Assembly: GCA_023957575.1 (NCBI GenBank)
Contig: JAMLGU010000001.1
Coordinates: 806,001 to 870,000, forward strand
DNA from: Chitinophagaceae bacterium
Lineage (GTDB): Bacteria; Bacteroidota; Bacteroidia; Chitinophagales; Chitinophagaceae
Direction: 5' to 3'
Length of the DNA: 64,000 nt
Position numbers and translations under genes: made by a program. The notes beneath the pieces were generated by a model, which was not told the DNA's origin, made no database searches, and saw nothing but the letters and a program-made list of their open reading frames with translations. Positions 9,078 through 18,679 of this stretch are shown piece by piece. How positions within the stretch are numbered: the stretch's first letter is position 1; every line of letters starts with the position of its first letter.

Positions 9078-10364
9078 TTATTCTTCTGTTTGGTTGATTA
9101 TCCAATTTATCCAACCGATAATTGTTGATGCACGCCTGAAATAGGTTGTGTCTGAATTTACATTGTGTAGTTTAGACCGTTTCATAATTTCAACAATAAT
9201 TCCCTTTTCTGACATCTCTCCATTTTCAAGATAAAGTTTCAATGTTTCTTTAAATGCTTTATGTGAAACAATTTGTTTTACAAATTCTTTTTGTCTGTCG
9301 ATAAGGCTCAAGTTAAAAACCTGTTTCCCTTTTGTTGTCAAAAAACAGCCTGTTTGCCTCGTTAATGGATCTCGTCCTATTTCAATTAGTCCTAAATATT
9401 TACCAGCATTAGAGTAGTAATCTGTTTGTCTTCCGTCAAAGTCATAGTTTTGAGTAATTTCCTCTTTTGTGATAAATTCTTTTTGCTTCAAAAGCTCACA
9501 AAGGTTAATTACTCTTTCAAAACTATCAGCTTGCGGAAAAGGAATTTCAGGTTCTTTGACAGCTTTGGTTGTATCAATAATTTCAGATAATGCTTCAAGG
9601 TTAAAACTCCCTTCTTGAACAACATATTTTCTATGTTTAACAAGAACAAGAGAGTTGTAATGATTGACATTAGAGAACGCATATTCTCGTAAATGAAAGA
9701 TGCCATTTGAATATGTCAAGAAAATAGGGCGAACTTGCTTCTGTATTTTACTGCTCCAAAGTTTAAAAGGATAGTAAAGTTGTCTAACAAGAAAATCGTC
9801 AGATATATAGTTTTTAGCTTCAATAAGATTTAGAGAGTTATCGCCCTCGTAACCCCCGTCAATTTCTATTTGAGAATTACCAACGATAACATTAAATAAT
9901 CCTTTTGGGGAGTTGATGCCAAAATTAAATGAAGATGAGCTCATTCTGCCACTTACAGTTGGCAAAAGATTTTCCTCGTTTGTGAAATCGTGAAGAATTT
10001 TTGAAACAAAGGCACAGTTAATGGCCGTTGCTTCACTTGTTATATCACGATAATCAAGGCTTTCTAAAAATGTAGGGAACTTGATTGGGGTGATTTCAAT
10101 ATCAGTTGAATCAAATTTACAAAAAGTTTCAAATTCTCCAATAACATAACCTCCTCTTGAAGTAGGGAGTATAGACAATTTATTTTTAGAAAATAATTCA
10201 GGTAAATGTGATTTATGATCAAATTTTGTCATTAACCTTGCTTCACGAAACTCATTAATTTTTGTTGCTGTAATTTCAATATGACCCTCTTTCAAAATCT
10301 TGTCAAGAATTTTGTGCTTTTCAAATATCTTTTCCCATGCAAGGTCATTCTTGGATTTATTCAT
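9078..10364 (-). CDS. Type II restriction endonuclease candidate (PD-(D/E)xK)
   Basis: 428 residues. The central part has a PD-(D/E)xK-like nuclease motif: E167-I-D169-G-G, then E182-A-K184, in a context (SQIEIDGGYEG ... LNLIEAKN) matching restriction endonuclease active sites. The N-terminal third may be a DNA-recognition part, and residues ~285-350 (ITKEEITQNYDFDGRQTDYYSNAGKYLGLIE) look like a winged-helix segment. The gene overlaps the 3' end of the adenine methylase by 8 bases, the classic layout for a modification-restriction pair. Its cleavage site should match the methylase target. The nuclease assignment is by motif and context; I did not recognise a named enzyme. Confidence 0.75.
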   Translation of the reverse strand: MNKSKNDLAWEKIFEKHKILDKILKEGHIEITATKINEFREARLMTKFDHKSHLPELFSKNKLSILPTSRGGYVIGEFETFCKFDSTDIEITPIKFPTFLESLDYRDITSEATAINCAFVSKILHDFTNEENLLPTVSGRMSSSSFNFGINSPKGLFNVIVGNSQIEIDGGYEGDNSLNLIEAKNYISDDFLVRQLYYPFKLWSSKIQKQVRPIFLTYSNGIFHLREYAFSNVNHYNSLVLVKHRKYVVQEGSFNLEALSEIIDTTKAVKEPEIPFPQADSFERVINLCELLKQKEFITKEEITQNYDFDGRQTDYYSNAGKYLGLIEIGRDPLTRQTGCFLTTKGKQVFNLSLIDRQKEFVKQIVSHKAFKETLKLYLENGEMSEKGIIVEIMKRSKLHNVNSDTTYFRRASTIIGWINWIINQTEE

Positions 10365-11199
10365 AGTTCCTAATTAAGACTTCATTTACTTCTCCACGGT
10401 CAGCCCCGTTTGAATTAATTGCTCTGTTGGCTTTTACAATAGATATATTATAGCCTTTATACAAATCTTTAATAAACTCTGCCGAAGAATTTGAAAGTAA
10501 AAATTTTACGCCTTTTTTATTTAATTCATCGCAAGCAGTTTTTAAATCAATTTGGTCATACATATTCCAACCGCCCTGAATGTAACCTGTAAAATTAGAG
10601 TTTTCAGAAATCGGATGATAGGGAGGGTCTAAATACACAAAACATTTTTTGTCTGCTTGTTTTAAAACCTCAGAATAATCTCCGCTTTTAATTTCTATGT
10701 TATTGCAATTTAAAAATTTATTTACCGCTTTTAAAGTAGGTTCGTTTACAATGTTTGGATTTTTGTACCGACCAAAAGGTGAATTAAATTCACCCGAACT
10801 GTTTACTCTGTACAGTCCATTAAAACAGGTCTTGTTTAAAAAAATAACTCTGGATGCTCGTTGAACATTGGTAAGATTTTTGAACGCCTTATTTCTGTCT
10901 AAACTTCGTATTGAGTAAAAATATTCGGCTTCGTTTTTATGCTTTTTAAGGTCTGTTATGAGTTCGTCAAGGTTGTTTTTAATAACTTTATATACATTAA
11001 TTAACTCCTCATTGAAGTCATTAATTATTGCATTTTTAGGTTGTAGCTTAAATAATACAGCACCTCCGCCAATAAATGGCTCTATGTATTTATAATTTTT
11101 TATATTTTCTGGCAAATGTTTGATTATTGAAGGCATAAGTTGTCTTTTGCCTCCAACCCATTTCAAGAATGGTGCTACCAACTTGTTGTTTCTTGCCAT
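10357..11199 (-). CDS. D12-class N6-adenine DNA methyltransferase (Dam/M.DpnII-like)
   Basis: 280 residues in alpha-class motif order: FLKWVGGKRQL (11-21, motif X), FIGGGAVLF (42-50, motif I, AdoMet binding), then DPPY at 191-194 (motif IV, catalytic) within CFVYLDPPYHP. This matches the Dam family, many members of which methylate A in GATC; the exact target cannot be read from sequence. It is translated first and its end overlaps the nuclease start by 8 bases, so protection is made before cutting. The pair is AT-rich and lies between rimP and an outer-membrane protein gene, which suggests horizontal gain (inference). Confidence 0.9.
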   Translation of the reverse strand: MARNNKLVAPFLKWVGGKRQLMPSIIKHLPENIKNYKYIEPFIGGGAVLFKLQPKNAIINDFNEELINVYKVIKNNLDELITDLKKHKNEAEYFYSIRSLDRNKAFKNLTNVQRASRVIFLNKTCFNGLYRVNSSGEFNSPFGRYKNPNIVNEPTLKAVNKFLNCNNIEIKSGDYSEVLKQADKKCFVYLDPPYHPISENSNFTGYIQGGWNMYDQIDLKTACDELNKKGVKFLLSNSSAEFIKDLYKGYNISIVKANRAINSNGADRGEVNEVLIRNYE

Positions 11200-11469
11200 T
11201 TCTTATTTTTCTATCTACTAAATACTTTAGTTCGCAAGTTAGTAAATTTTGGTCAACTCGTCCAAATTTTTAAGTCAGTTTATTTTGTGCAGTATGTTGG
11301 GTTAAGTTTTCGACTAACATAAACTTTGTAAAATGGCGGATTTGGTGCATAAATAAAGTACAGTTTTTCGATTGAATTTTTATGCAAAACATAGGATTTT
11401 TTTTTGATTTCCACTATTTTTCCAAGTTGCCAAAAATTGTTCCATACACTACCCATATACGTAACCCCT

Positions 11470-13923
11470 CTAATTCCACTTGTTTCGTCGTGTATCCCAC
11501 ACTGAAATCCCGAACTTATATTGTACCGGATTGCTAAACCGGTTGGATAAGGAACCGCTGACATATAAGCCTAATTTTATCTTTTGCAATAATTGAAAGG
11601 GTAGTTTGAAAACCCGTTCTATGCCGGTGTACATTTCTACATACCTCAGGTTTCTTTCGGGAGCAATGAGAAATCCTGCGCCGGCTACCTCACGCAAGCC
11701 AATTTTTTTCAACAGGGGTATCTTATTTACAATAGCGCCATTAAACTCATGAAAATAATGACCTTCGTAAAACCGCTTGAAGACAGGGAAGGTAGAGTCT
11801 AAAGACTGAAAGTACTCATTGGGGTTTAAAAATAAAAACGGATCGCCTCTGCGTTGGTACTTGTAATCTACAAGTTTCAGTTCTTTTTTGTTTATAAAAG
11901 AGCCTGTTTTGATGGTGTATTGCGATACTCCCGCCGTGCCTAATCTCAGGAATTGCTGCAAACCTATTTCTAAATAATCAAAATTAACTTCACTATTGAA
12001 TATTTGAGGTACTCCTTTTCGCCATTTCAGATATACAGTAGGCCATTTGGATTCCAAAATGATTTTTTCGTGCCGTTCTCTGATGTAGGGCTGAAAGGGA
12101 GTGTAGCGAAGTTCCACAGTTCCGTAAAAAGCATTGTAAGGGTCAAAAGCCGGAGCCCTGTTGGCGAGGCTGTCCAATGGATAAAAAATACTGTCCATAA
12201 ACCCGTAGGTTTTATAGCCGGCAAGGCTTCTTCTCAGTGCCATATCTGCATTGAAGTTCACTGCCAGACCATTAACTAACTCGCGACCCCAGCCAATACC
12301 AAGAGAATTATCCAGATAGTAGTTGTTTCTCTTCATCTGGTTGATGATGGCATCTCCCGAAAAAATGCTGGCAAAACCTCTCTGTGCCGAAAGCGTGTAA
12401 TATCCCTGATTGAAAGTATTATATTTTCTCCTCAAAAAAATGTTGCCGTTTACGTCTTTATTCAATAACCCATAGCTTATGGTACTGAACATTGAGAGCG
12501 ATTTTTTATTAACCGGATCAGTTTTGGCAAACGAAAAAGGCAGTTGTACTCTTACTCCACCATACGAAATGGGGCTTATCATTGCCAATAACGATGGGAA
12601 GCTGTATAAAGTACCTTTTTCATGGTTGCTCAATGGTTGGCCTTGGTAAAGTAGTTTTTGCCAGGTGATTCTGTTAAGTTTTCTGTCAATAGAATCAAGA
12701 TAAGCCTTGCTGTGGGTATATGAATAAATACTGTCGCGGTAGCGTACAAATCTGACCTCTTTTTCGCTCAAAGGTTCAAGGCGTACTGTGTTCCAAAAGG
12801 TAGAATCGCGTGAGTAGGCGCTGTCGGTGGTGGCGCTAAGTTCCGGTCCGAAATATTTTTTGTCGAATTTCTTATTCAATTCATAATCAGTATATAAAGC
12901 CGTAGAATTACCCGAAATCAGGGATTTGTTGTTTTTAGAATAGTAAGTAAAAACTTCTTTCGACACCATCCAGGCCACACCATCCACCCATTCATATTGC
13001 TGATACACCTCAAAGTAATCATATACCGGCAGGTGATATTTCGGTAATGTATATCTTGCTTCCAATACTACCCAGGCGCTGTCGTCTATCACTAATTCGC
13101 CTGTTAAAGTTGCATTACTGATTGTTCCCGGCCTGAACCGGATAGTAATTTGATTGTGATTGCCTTTTTTCACAATGCTGATGGTTTTGAATTTATAGGC
13201 AATCAAGCCACTATAACTTACCGGTGAAACAAGGGGAATGGCAGCCACTTTTGGCACATTTATCAGATTGTCATAAAGACTAAAACGCCCGTCTGTAAGG
13301 CTTTGATAAAAAAGATTGCCTACATTGCCTCTTTTTGTAATTCCAATTCTTTCCTCTTTAAGTTTGCCATTCTCATAATCCATTTTCAGCATAATTTCGG
13401 CCATAGCCATCTGTTGCAAATCTTTATTGAGGCTGTCTTTGTTTTGCTTCGTTTTATTCTTTGAAATCCTTAGCGTGGAATCCTCCTGTACTGCTTTGAT
13501 ATATACATTGCAGCTATATGCGCCGGCAGCATTTTGAATTTCTTCTTTATGTTTGATTACCTGTCTGATAAACTCTTCTGCCCGGTCTTTTACTAATGAT
13601 TTTACAGTTACGCCTGCAAGATTCCGGTCGTTTTCTTCCAGAATGATATTTTGCACCACCGAAGATTTATTGATAATGATTTCGAGCGTTAACGGTTCAT
13701 AACCAATCATGGTAACGACTAGTTCATGAATACCATTCGGCAGATTGAGTGAGTAGGAGCCGTTTTCTTTGGTGATAACGGAGTTGCGGGTATTCTTAAC
13801 CTGAACGGTAGCAAAAGCCAACGGCTCCATTCGGGTGTTGGTAATTTTTCCAAACACCTTGTATTCCTGTGCAGATGCGCTAAGGTTTATAAAAATTAAT
13901 ATATAAAATAATAGTCTTTTCAC
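11470..13923 (-). CDS. DUF5686-family outer-membrane protein with carboxypeptidase-regulatory-like N domain
   Basis: 817 residues with signal peptide MKRLLFYILIFINLSASAQ. Residues ~20-105 are a CarboxypepD_reg-like beta sandwich (YKVFGKITNTRMEPLAFATVQVKNT ... GSYSLNLPNG), common at the N terminus of Bacteroidota outer-membrane proteins. The rest fits the DUF5686 family and ends in repeated amphipathic strands (YLEIGLQQFLRLG, KIKLGLYVSGSLS) and a terminal GISVWDTRRNKWN, like a C-terminal beta-barrel. The function is unknown; a role in outer-membrane biogenesis or export is only guessed from context. It is divergent from phoH, with 232 bases between. Confidence 0.8.
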   Translation of the reverse strand: MKRLLFYILIFINLSASAQEYKVFGKITNTRMEPLAFATVQVKNTRNSVITKENGSYSLNLPNGIHELVVTMIGYEPLTLEIIINKSSVVQNIILEENDRNLAGVTVKSLVKDRAEEFIRQVIKHKEEIQNAAGAYSCNVYIKAVQEDSTLRISKNKTKQNKDSLNKDLQQMAMAEIMLKMDYENGKLKEERIGITKRGNVGNLFYQSLTDGRFSLYDNLINVPKVAAIPLVSPVSYSGLIAYKFKTISIVKKGNHNQITIRFRPGTISNATLTGELVIDDSAWVVLEARYTLPKYHLPVYDYFEVYQQYEWVDGVAWMVSKEVFTYYSKNNKSLISGNSTALYTDYELNKKFDKKYFGPELSATTDSAYSRDSTFWNTVRLEPLSEKEVRFVRYRDSIYSYTHSKAYLDSIDRKLNRITWQKLLYQGQPLSNHEKGTLYSFPSLLAMISPISYGGVRVQLPFSFAKTDPVNKKSLSMFSTISYGLLNKDVNGNIFLRRKYNTFNQGYYTLSAQRGFASIFSGDAIINQMKRNNYYLDNSLGIGWGRELVNGLAVNFNADMALRRSLAGYKTYGFMDSIFYPLDSLANRAPAFDPYNAFYGTVELRYTPFQPYIRERHEKIILESKWPTVYLKWRKGVPQIFNSEVNFDYLEIGLQQFLRLGTAGVSQYTIKTGSFINKKELKLVDYKYQRRGDPFLFLNPNEYFQSLDSTFPVFKRFYEGHYFHEFNGAIVNKIPLLKKIGLREVAGAGFLIAPERNLRYVEMYTGIERVFKLPFQLLQKIKLGLYVSGSLSNRFSNPVQYKFGISVWDTRRNKWN

Positions 13924-14034
13924 ACGTATTTCAAACGGGCGGTAAAGATGGGGTGTTGGTTAAAAATTGGAGGATAAAAATCAATTATTTAGTAAGGTTT
14001 TAACAAAATTCACAGATGTTGAAAAAAATAATAG

Positions 14035-14063
14035 TTGAAGTAGTATTAAAATATTTATATTTG
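14035..14063 (+). promoter_or_regulatory. Consensus Bacteroidota promoter for phoH
   Basis: TTG at 14035-14037 and TATATTTG at 14056-14063 are separated by 18 bases, an excellent match to the -33 TTG / -7 TAnnTTTG promoter. Transcription would start near 14069-14072, giving a leader of about 85 bases before the TTG start codon of phoH. Confidence 0.75.
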
Positions 14064-14155
14064 AATCAGAAGGGCAGGCTTTTGTAACAAACAAATGACG
14101 AGCAATATTCCGGTTGGCCCTTTGCCGGTTATGATGTATTAAAAATTTTGCTGAA

Positions 14156-15142
14156 TTGACTGAATCAATTATTAACCTGGAAACCGTTAATCCCATTGAA
14201 TTTTTTGGCGTTAACAATGGAAAATTGGACATCCTGAAAAAGAGATTTCCGCTGTTAAAAATCCTTTCTCGTGGCAAACAAATTAAACTGAGTGGCTCCC
14301 CCGAGCAAATTCAGGCGGCTACCGAAAAGATTAATCTGGTGATTTCTTATATTGAAAGAAACGGTCACATGAGTGAAAACTATTTCGACCAGATTATTGG
14401 TGGCGATGACAGTGAAGTGATTGACCATTTTGTAGAAAGGCATCCAAACGAAGTATTAGTGTTTGGCCCCAATGGGAAGTCGGTAAGGGCCAGAACCCTT
14501 AACCAGAAACGCTTGGTGCAGGAAGCCGAGAAAAATGATATCGTTTTTGCCATTGGACCTGCCGGTACCGGTAAAACCTATACCGCAGTGGCGCTGGCAG
14601 TAAGAGCATTGAAAAACAAACAGGTAAAAAAGATTATCTTAACCCGCCCCGCTGTGGAAGCGGGAGAAAGTCTGGGTTTTTTGCCCGGCGACCTCAAGGA
14701 AAAAATTGATCCTTATCTGCGACCGCTTTACGATGCGCTGGATGATATGATACCGGCTGATAAATTGGGTTATTACATGAGTACCCGTGCCATTGAAATA
14801 GCGCCACTGGCTTATATGCGCGGTCGTACATTGGATAATGCTTTTATTATACTGGATGAAGCGCAGAATGCGACGGACTTGCAGTTGAAAATGTTTTTGA
14901 CCCGTATCGGAGCTAATGCAAAGGGCATCATCACAGGCGATCTTACACAGATAGATCTGCCACGCAATCAGCGAAGTGGCCTGCAAACTGCCGTACGAAT
15001 TTTAAATAATATCTCGGGCATCGGTCATATTGAACTCGATGAGGAAGATGTGGTACGCCACCGCTTAGTAAAGGCAATCATTAAAGCATATCATAAAGAA
15101 CATGAAAGAAACACAGAAAGAAGTGATTTTCAATCTAAATAA
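14156..15142 (+). CDS. PhoH family ATPase
   Basis: 328 residues. The start is TTG at 14156: an in-frame TGA at 14132 leaves no upstream ATG, and the encoded [20 protein letters not shown] is the conserved N terminus of Bacteroidota PhoH proteins. The ATPase core has Walker A GPAGTGKT (134-141) and Walker [11 protein letters not shown], with a KH-like N-terminal domain. PhoH-like ATPases are linked to RNA metabolism and ribosome-related functions; the exact role is unsettled. Its last 41 bases overlap the next gene in another frame, suggesting coupled translation. Confidence 0.93.
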   Translation: MTESIINLETVNPIEFFGVNNGKLDILKKRFPLLKILSRGKQIKLSGSPEQIQAATEKINLVISYIERNGHMSENYFDQIIGGDDSEVIDHFVERHPNEVLVFGPNGKSVRARTLNQKRLVQEAEKNDIVFAIGPAGTGKTYTAVALAVRALKNKQVKKIILTRPAVEAGESLGFLPGDLKEKIDPYLRPLYDALDDMIPADKLGYYMSTRAIEIAPLAYMRGRTLDNAFIILDEAQNATDLQLKMFLTRIGANAKGIITGDLTQIDLPRNQRSGLQTAVRILNNISGIGHIELDEEDVVRHRLVKAIIKAYHKEHERNTERSDFQSK

Positions 15143-15782
15143 CAATCTTCATTGTGCTTTAAAAAGGTGGCTTTCGGGCTGCCTTTTTGTTTTTTTGATG
15201 CTTTCGTTTAATTCAAATCAAAGCTCAGAAGAATATATCCTTCAGTTTGGTAAAATTGACAGCATAAAACCAATCTTAAAAACAGGTGATCTGGTAGTAA
15301 GAAATGGTATTGACGATATCAGCCGTGCAGCAAGAAGTTTCAACAGGATTGATACTAATTTTTCGCACTGCGGAATAGTGATTTTAGAAAATGATACAGC
15401 TTTTGTTTATCATGCTTTGGGGGGAGTTTACAATCCGGGACAAAACCTGATGCGACAGCCTGTTGACAGTTTCTGTAATCCGAAAGAAAATGATAAAGTC
15501 GCTTTTTTCAGATATGGAATGGATGAAGGTCAAATCAATAATCTGAAAAATGTGGTCAGGAAACATTTTGAGCAAAAATTGCTGTTTGACATGTTCTTCA
15601 ATTTTGATACGGATGACAGAATGTACTGCTCCGAATTTGTGTTCAAAAGCCTCAATGCCGCTATGGTTGGTGTATTCACTCAGATTCTTCATACCGAAAA
15701 GGAACCGGTTTTTGTGTCAATTGACGATTTGTATTTAAACCGGTTTGCCCAACCGATTAAGGAAATTGATTTTTCCCGATAA
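15102..15782 (+). CDS. YiiX/YebB-like permuted NlpC/P60 cysteine hydrolase, secreted
   Basis: 226 residues if the ATG at 15102, inside phoH, is used; a hydrophobic segment ([15 protein letters not shown]) then acts as signal or anchor. The permuted papain-like fold is shown by the DLVVRNG strand, the histidine in NFSHCGIVI and the cysteine in [10 protein letters not shown], in the His-first order typical of YiiX/LRAT-like enzymes. Known relatives act on peptidoglycan peptides or lipids; the substrate here is not known. The 41-base overlap with phoH argues for an operon. Confidence 0.75.
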   Translation: MKETQKEVIFNLNNNLHCALKRWLSGCLFVFLMLSFNSNQSSEEYILQFGKIDSIKPILKTGDLVVRNGIDDISRAARSFNRIDTNFSHCGIVILENDTAFVYHALGGVYNPGQNLMRQPVDSFCNPKENDKVAFFRYGMDEGQINNLKNVVRKHFEQKLLFDMFFNFDTDDRMYCSEFVFKSLNAAMVGVFTQILHTEKEPVFVSIDDLYLNRFAQPIKEIDFSR

Positions 15783-15803
15783 ATCAATTTTTCGTTTATA
15801 CTT

Positions 15804-16970
15804 TTATCCGTCCACCCATTTTAGCGCCTGCTCAAAATCTTTTATCAGATAGTCGGCATCTTCTAATCCGAAATAGAGCCTGATTTGCCGATGTTTTTCG
15901 CTTTCGGGATTGTAATGTTCTTTACGAATACCGGCGCATCGGGGGATTACCAACGATTCATGCCCACCCCAGCTTACGGCAATTAAAAATGCTTTCAGGC
16001 TTTCGCAGAATCGGATAATGGAATCCCTTTTTTTATCTTTTAAAATAATAGTAACTAATCCAAATGCTTCCTTCATTTGCTTTTTGGCAAGCTCATATTG
16101 GGGAAATGATGGATGAAAGGGGAATATGATCTTTTCAACCTTAGGATGGTTGCTCAAAAATTCAACCATTGTTTTGGTGGTTTGATTAATCCTTTCTAAT
16201 CTGGCAGGCAGTGTACGCAGCCCACGGATAAATGCCCAGGCGTTGAAAGGTTGTATGCCGCTGCCGATCGTCATGTATTCACTTTCAAAAATCTTTCGCA
16301 TCATTGCATGGCTGCCGCATAGCACACCACCCAGTGTATCGCTGTGGCCGCCAATATATTTTGTGGCTGTCTGCATGGCAATGTCAATACCCATCTCTAT
16401 TACATTTTGATAAATAGGTGTGCAATAGGTATTGTCAATGATGGTAATGATGTTTTTGGTTTTTGCAAAATCGGCAATTTCCTGCAAGGGCTGCAAGCCG
16501 TACTCCCAACTGTTGGGCGACTCTAAATAATAAAGAACAGTATTGGATTGTGTTGCAGATTGCCATTCCTGAATGTCTTTTCCTTCAATATAGGTAGTGC
16601 TTACGCCGAAACGTGAAAAAATATTGTCAAAAGCCTTCTTCGTCCACACGTAAGGGTCTTTCACACTCACAATATGATCTCCCGATTTTACGTTGGCCAT
16701 CACTGCGGCAAATGTAGCTGCTGCGCCGTTGTTGAACACAAGACAATCTTCGGCGCCGTCCAGTGCTGCCAGTTTCTTCCTCAGAATATCAACGGTTGGG
16801 TTAAGACCTCTGCTGTAGAGATAGCTCCCCATTTCATCGGCAAAGGCTTTTGAAAGTTCATCAATAGTATTGAAGGCAAAATTACTTGCCTGCATGATAG
16901 GAGGACTTACAGCATTAAAATATTGTTCACGGTCTTCTCCTAATTCATTAATGATATACGATAAGTTCAT
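15804..16970 (-). CDS. Cys/Met metabolism PLP-dependent enzyme (cystathionine beta/gamma-lyase type)
   Basis: 388 residues. The fold is the trans-sulfuration PLP family: NRG-like YLYSRGLNPTVDILRKKLAALDGAEDCLVFNNGAAA (cofactor phosphate loop), IIDNTYCTPIYQN (Asp that binds the pyridine nitrogen) and the Schiff-base lysine in MQTATKYIGGHSDTLGG. The C-terminal VSWGGHESLVIPR is the family's signature near the active site. Such enzymes cleave or form cystathionine, homocysteine or cysteine; which reaction cannot be told. A run of degenerate heptamers lies in its 5' leader, and the APC permease gene ends 125 bases upstream on the same strand. Confidence 0.88.
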   Translation of the reverse strand: MNLSYIINELGEDREQYFNAVSPPIMQASNFAFNTIDELSKAFADEMGSYLYSRGLNPTVDILRKKLAALDGAEDCLVFNNGAAATFAAVMANVKSGDHIVSVKDPYVWTKKAFDNIFSRFGVSTTYIEGKDIQEWQSATQSNTVLYYLESPNSWEYGLQPLQEIADFAKTKNIITIIDNTYCTPIYQNVIEMGIDIAMQTATKYIGGHSDTLGGVLCGSHAMMRKIFESEYMTIGSGIQPFNAWAFIRGLRTLPARLERINQTTKTMVEFLSNHPKVEKIIFPFHPSFPQYELAKKQMKEAFGLVTIILKDKKRDSIIRFCESLKAFLIAVSWGGHESLVIPRCAGIRKEHYNPESEKHRQIRLYFGLEDADYLIKDFEQALKWVDG

Positions 16971-16976
16971 ATTTAT

Positions 16977-17044
16977 GGATTGCAGATTACAGATTACAAA
17001 TTGCAGATTGCAGATTGCAGATTATAGATTATAGATTGTTGATT
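16977..17044. repeat. Degenerate tandem heptamer tract (GCAGATT/ATAGATT)
   Basis: About nine units of a 7-base repeat (mostly GCAGATT, ACAGATT, ATAGATT) lie between the APC permease stop and the start of the PLP enzyme. Being outside the coding frame, changes of copy number would alter leader length, not the reading frame. Confidence 0.85.
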
Positions 17045-17094
17045 TGTTTAAGGTATGATGCATTTCCTTTTGTAAATAGTTGATTACAGGATAA

Positions 17095-18492
17095 TTAATT
17101 ATCAATGCTCAGTTTTTTCTTCTTTCTGTGAAATAAATAATAAATGGCCATAAACACTGCCAGTACTGCTATTCCGGTGAGCGCTGCATGATTATTGTTT
17201 TTGTAATCAAGTGCAATACTAACCCCGATAAACACGTATGCTGCAATGAAAATAACCGGCAACAGCGGAAAAAGTTTCATCTTAAAAATACCGGTATGGT
17301 CGAGATGTTTTGTTTTTTTTCTGAAATAAAAAATTGTACCCGCCGAAAGCGCCATCCCGAAACAATCGAGAAACATGGTGAAACTCAGTATCCTGTCGAA
17401 CTCTTCGGCCCAGAAAACAATGAGCACGCCCACAGCCGCAAAAAGCGTTAAAGGATATTTCAATGCATCAAAACGATTGGTAATAGTAAAACTCCTTGGG
17501 AACACTTTATCGTGCCCCATTGCGTACATCACCCGCGGATTGCTGAGTAATGACCCATTGATATAGGCCAGAACTCCGAAGAATAATAGTACCGAGAGAA
17601 TGATATCGGCGTTGGAGCCAAAAATTTTTGATGCCATGATGGCGGCAATGTTTTTACTGGTTTTTAGTTCTTCAAAACCTATCACTTTTACATAAGCGAT
17701 ATTTACCAACAGGTAAAGCGCAACAATCAATATAATGGAAGCAAAAATACCACGCGGGATATTACGGTTGGGTTGTTTCACTTCTCCACCCAGATTCATG
17801 GTTTGCTGGTATCCGCCATAAGTAAAACTGGCCGCCATCAACCCGATACCAAAGCCTTTGATATACTCCATCAACGGCGTCGGTGTAGTGGAGGCAGTAG
17901 TAGCAATTCGGGCGGAAAGGTCTGCATCTTTTGTTACAAAAAACAGCGGCATTATTAATAATATAACTAATCCGATTTTTATCAACATTAAAACATTTTG
18001 AGTACGCGAACTCGTTCTCAACCCCAGCATATTGATGCCATAAAATATAATAATCGAAACAATGGCCACCGTAACCTGCATTGCTTTCACTTCTGCAGCA
18101 TTGCGGGGAACTGCAAGATAAGCAAGGTCTTTGGAGGCGGGCAGCAATACACCCACAATATACTCGCTACCAACCAAAGAAACGGCTGCCATTGAGGCTG
18201 CATTACTTACGAGTATGATACAATTAATAGCAAAGGCGATTGAAGGATGATAGGCATAGGCAAAAATGGTATAATAACCGCCCGTAGTGGGTACTCTGGA
18301 ACCAATTTCGGCGTAAGTCATGGCGCCGCAAAGCGCTACAATGCCGCCTGCAATCCAACACAGATAGAAAATAAGCGGCGTAGCCGAAACAGCGGCTACG
18401 TTTGCCGGAGTACGAAATATGCCCATGCCAATCACAAAACTAACGATGATCATGGTGAGGTCAAAAATGCCTAACTGCTTTTTTAAAGTCAT
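17095..18492 (-). CDS. APC family amino-acid permease
   Basis: 465 residues from the ATG at 18492 (MTLKKQLGIFDLTMIIVSFVIGMGIF), preferred over an ATG 24 bases upstream because the family starts this way. Twelve or so membrane segments are visible, with the TM1 helix break GMGIFRTPANVA that forms the substrate site, and TM6 FTYGGYQQTMNLGGEVKQPNRNIPRG, the LAT/YfnA-like signature. It is a predicted inner-membrane amino-acid transporter or exchanger. The gene precedes the Cys/Met PLP enzyme on the same strand, so a sulfur amino acid is a possible substrate (inference only). Confidence 0.9.
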   Translation of the reverse strand: MTLKKQLGIFDLTMIIVSFVIGMGIFRTPANVAAVSATPLIFYLCWIAGGIVALCGAMTYAEIGSRVPTTGGYYTIFAYAYHPSIAFAINCIILVSNAASMAAVSLVGSEYIVGVLLPASKDLAYLAVPRNAAEVKAMQVTVAIVSIIIFYGINMLGLRTSSRTQNVLMLIKIGLVILLIMPLFFVTKDADLSARIATTASTTPTPLMEYIKGFGIGLMAASFTYGGYQQTMNLGGEVKQPNRNIPRGIFASIILIVALYLLVNIAYVKVIGFEELKTSKNIAAIMASKIFGSNADIILSVLLFFGVLAYINGSLLSNPRVMYAMGHDKVFPRSFTITNRFDALKYPLTLFAAVGVLIVFWAEEFDRILSFTMFLDCFGMALSAGTIFYFRKKTKHLDHTGIFKMKLFPLLPVIFIAAYVFIGVSIALDYKNNNHAALTGIAVLAVFMAIYYLFHRKKKKLSIDN

Positions 18493-18516
18493 GGAATGAA
18501 GATAGAGAAAAATCAA

Positions 18517-18679
18517 AATTTGGAAATAATTTTTTTAACCCGGCAATACTTTGAACTTTATTATTCTCAGGTTTTGAAAAACAGATTAGGGGCCAATTTC
18601 TTTATTGAGGTGCTATTATAAAAAAAACCGTTAGCATCCTCTGCTTGTCCGGTGTAGCTAACATTATTTGAAAAAGTGT
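18517..18679. other. Intergenic stretch upstream of the permease
   Basis: No gene. It contains a short inverted repeat GTTAGC near 18631 with GCTAAC near 18657. The dispersed repeat starts immediately after. Confidence 0.4.

Noticed and set aside
11280-11564. A 94-codon minus-strand frame before the DUF5686 end
   Set aside because: It overlaps the conserved C terminus of the DUF5686 protein and has no protein character.
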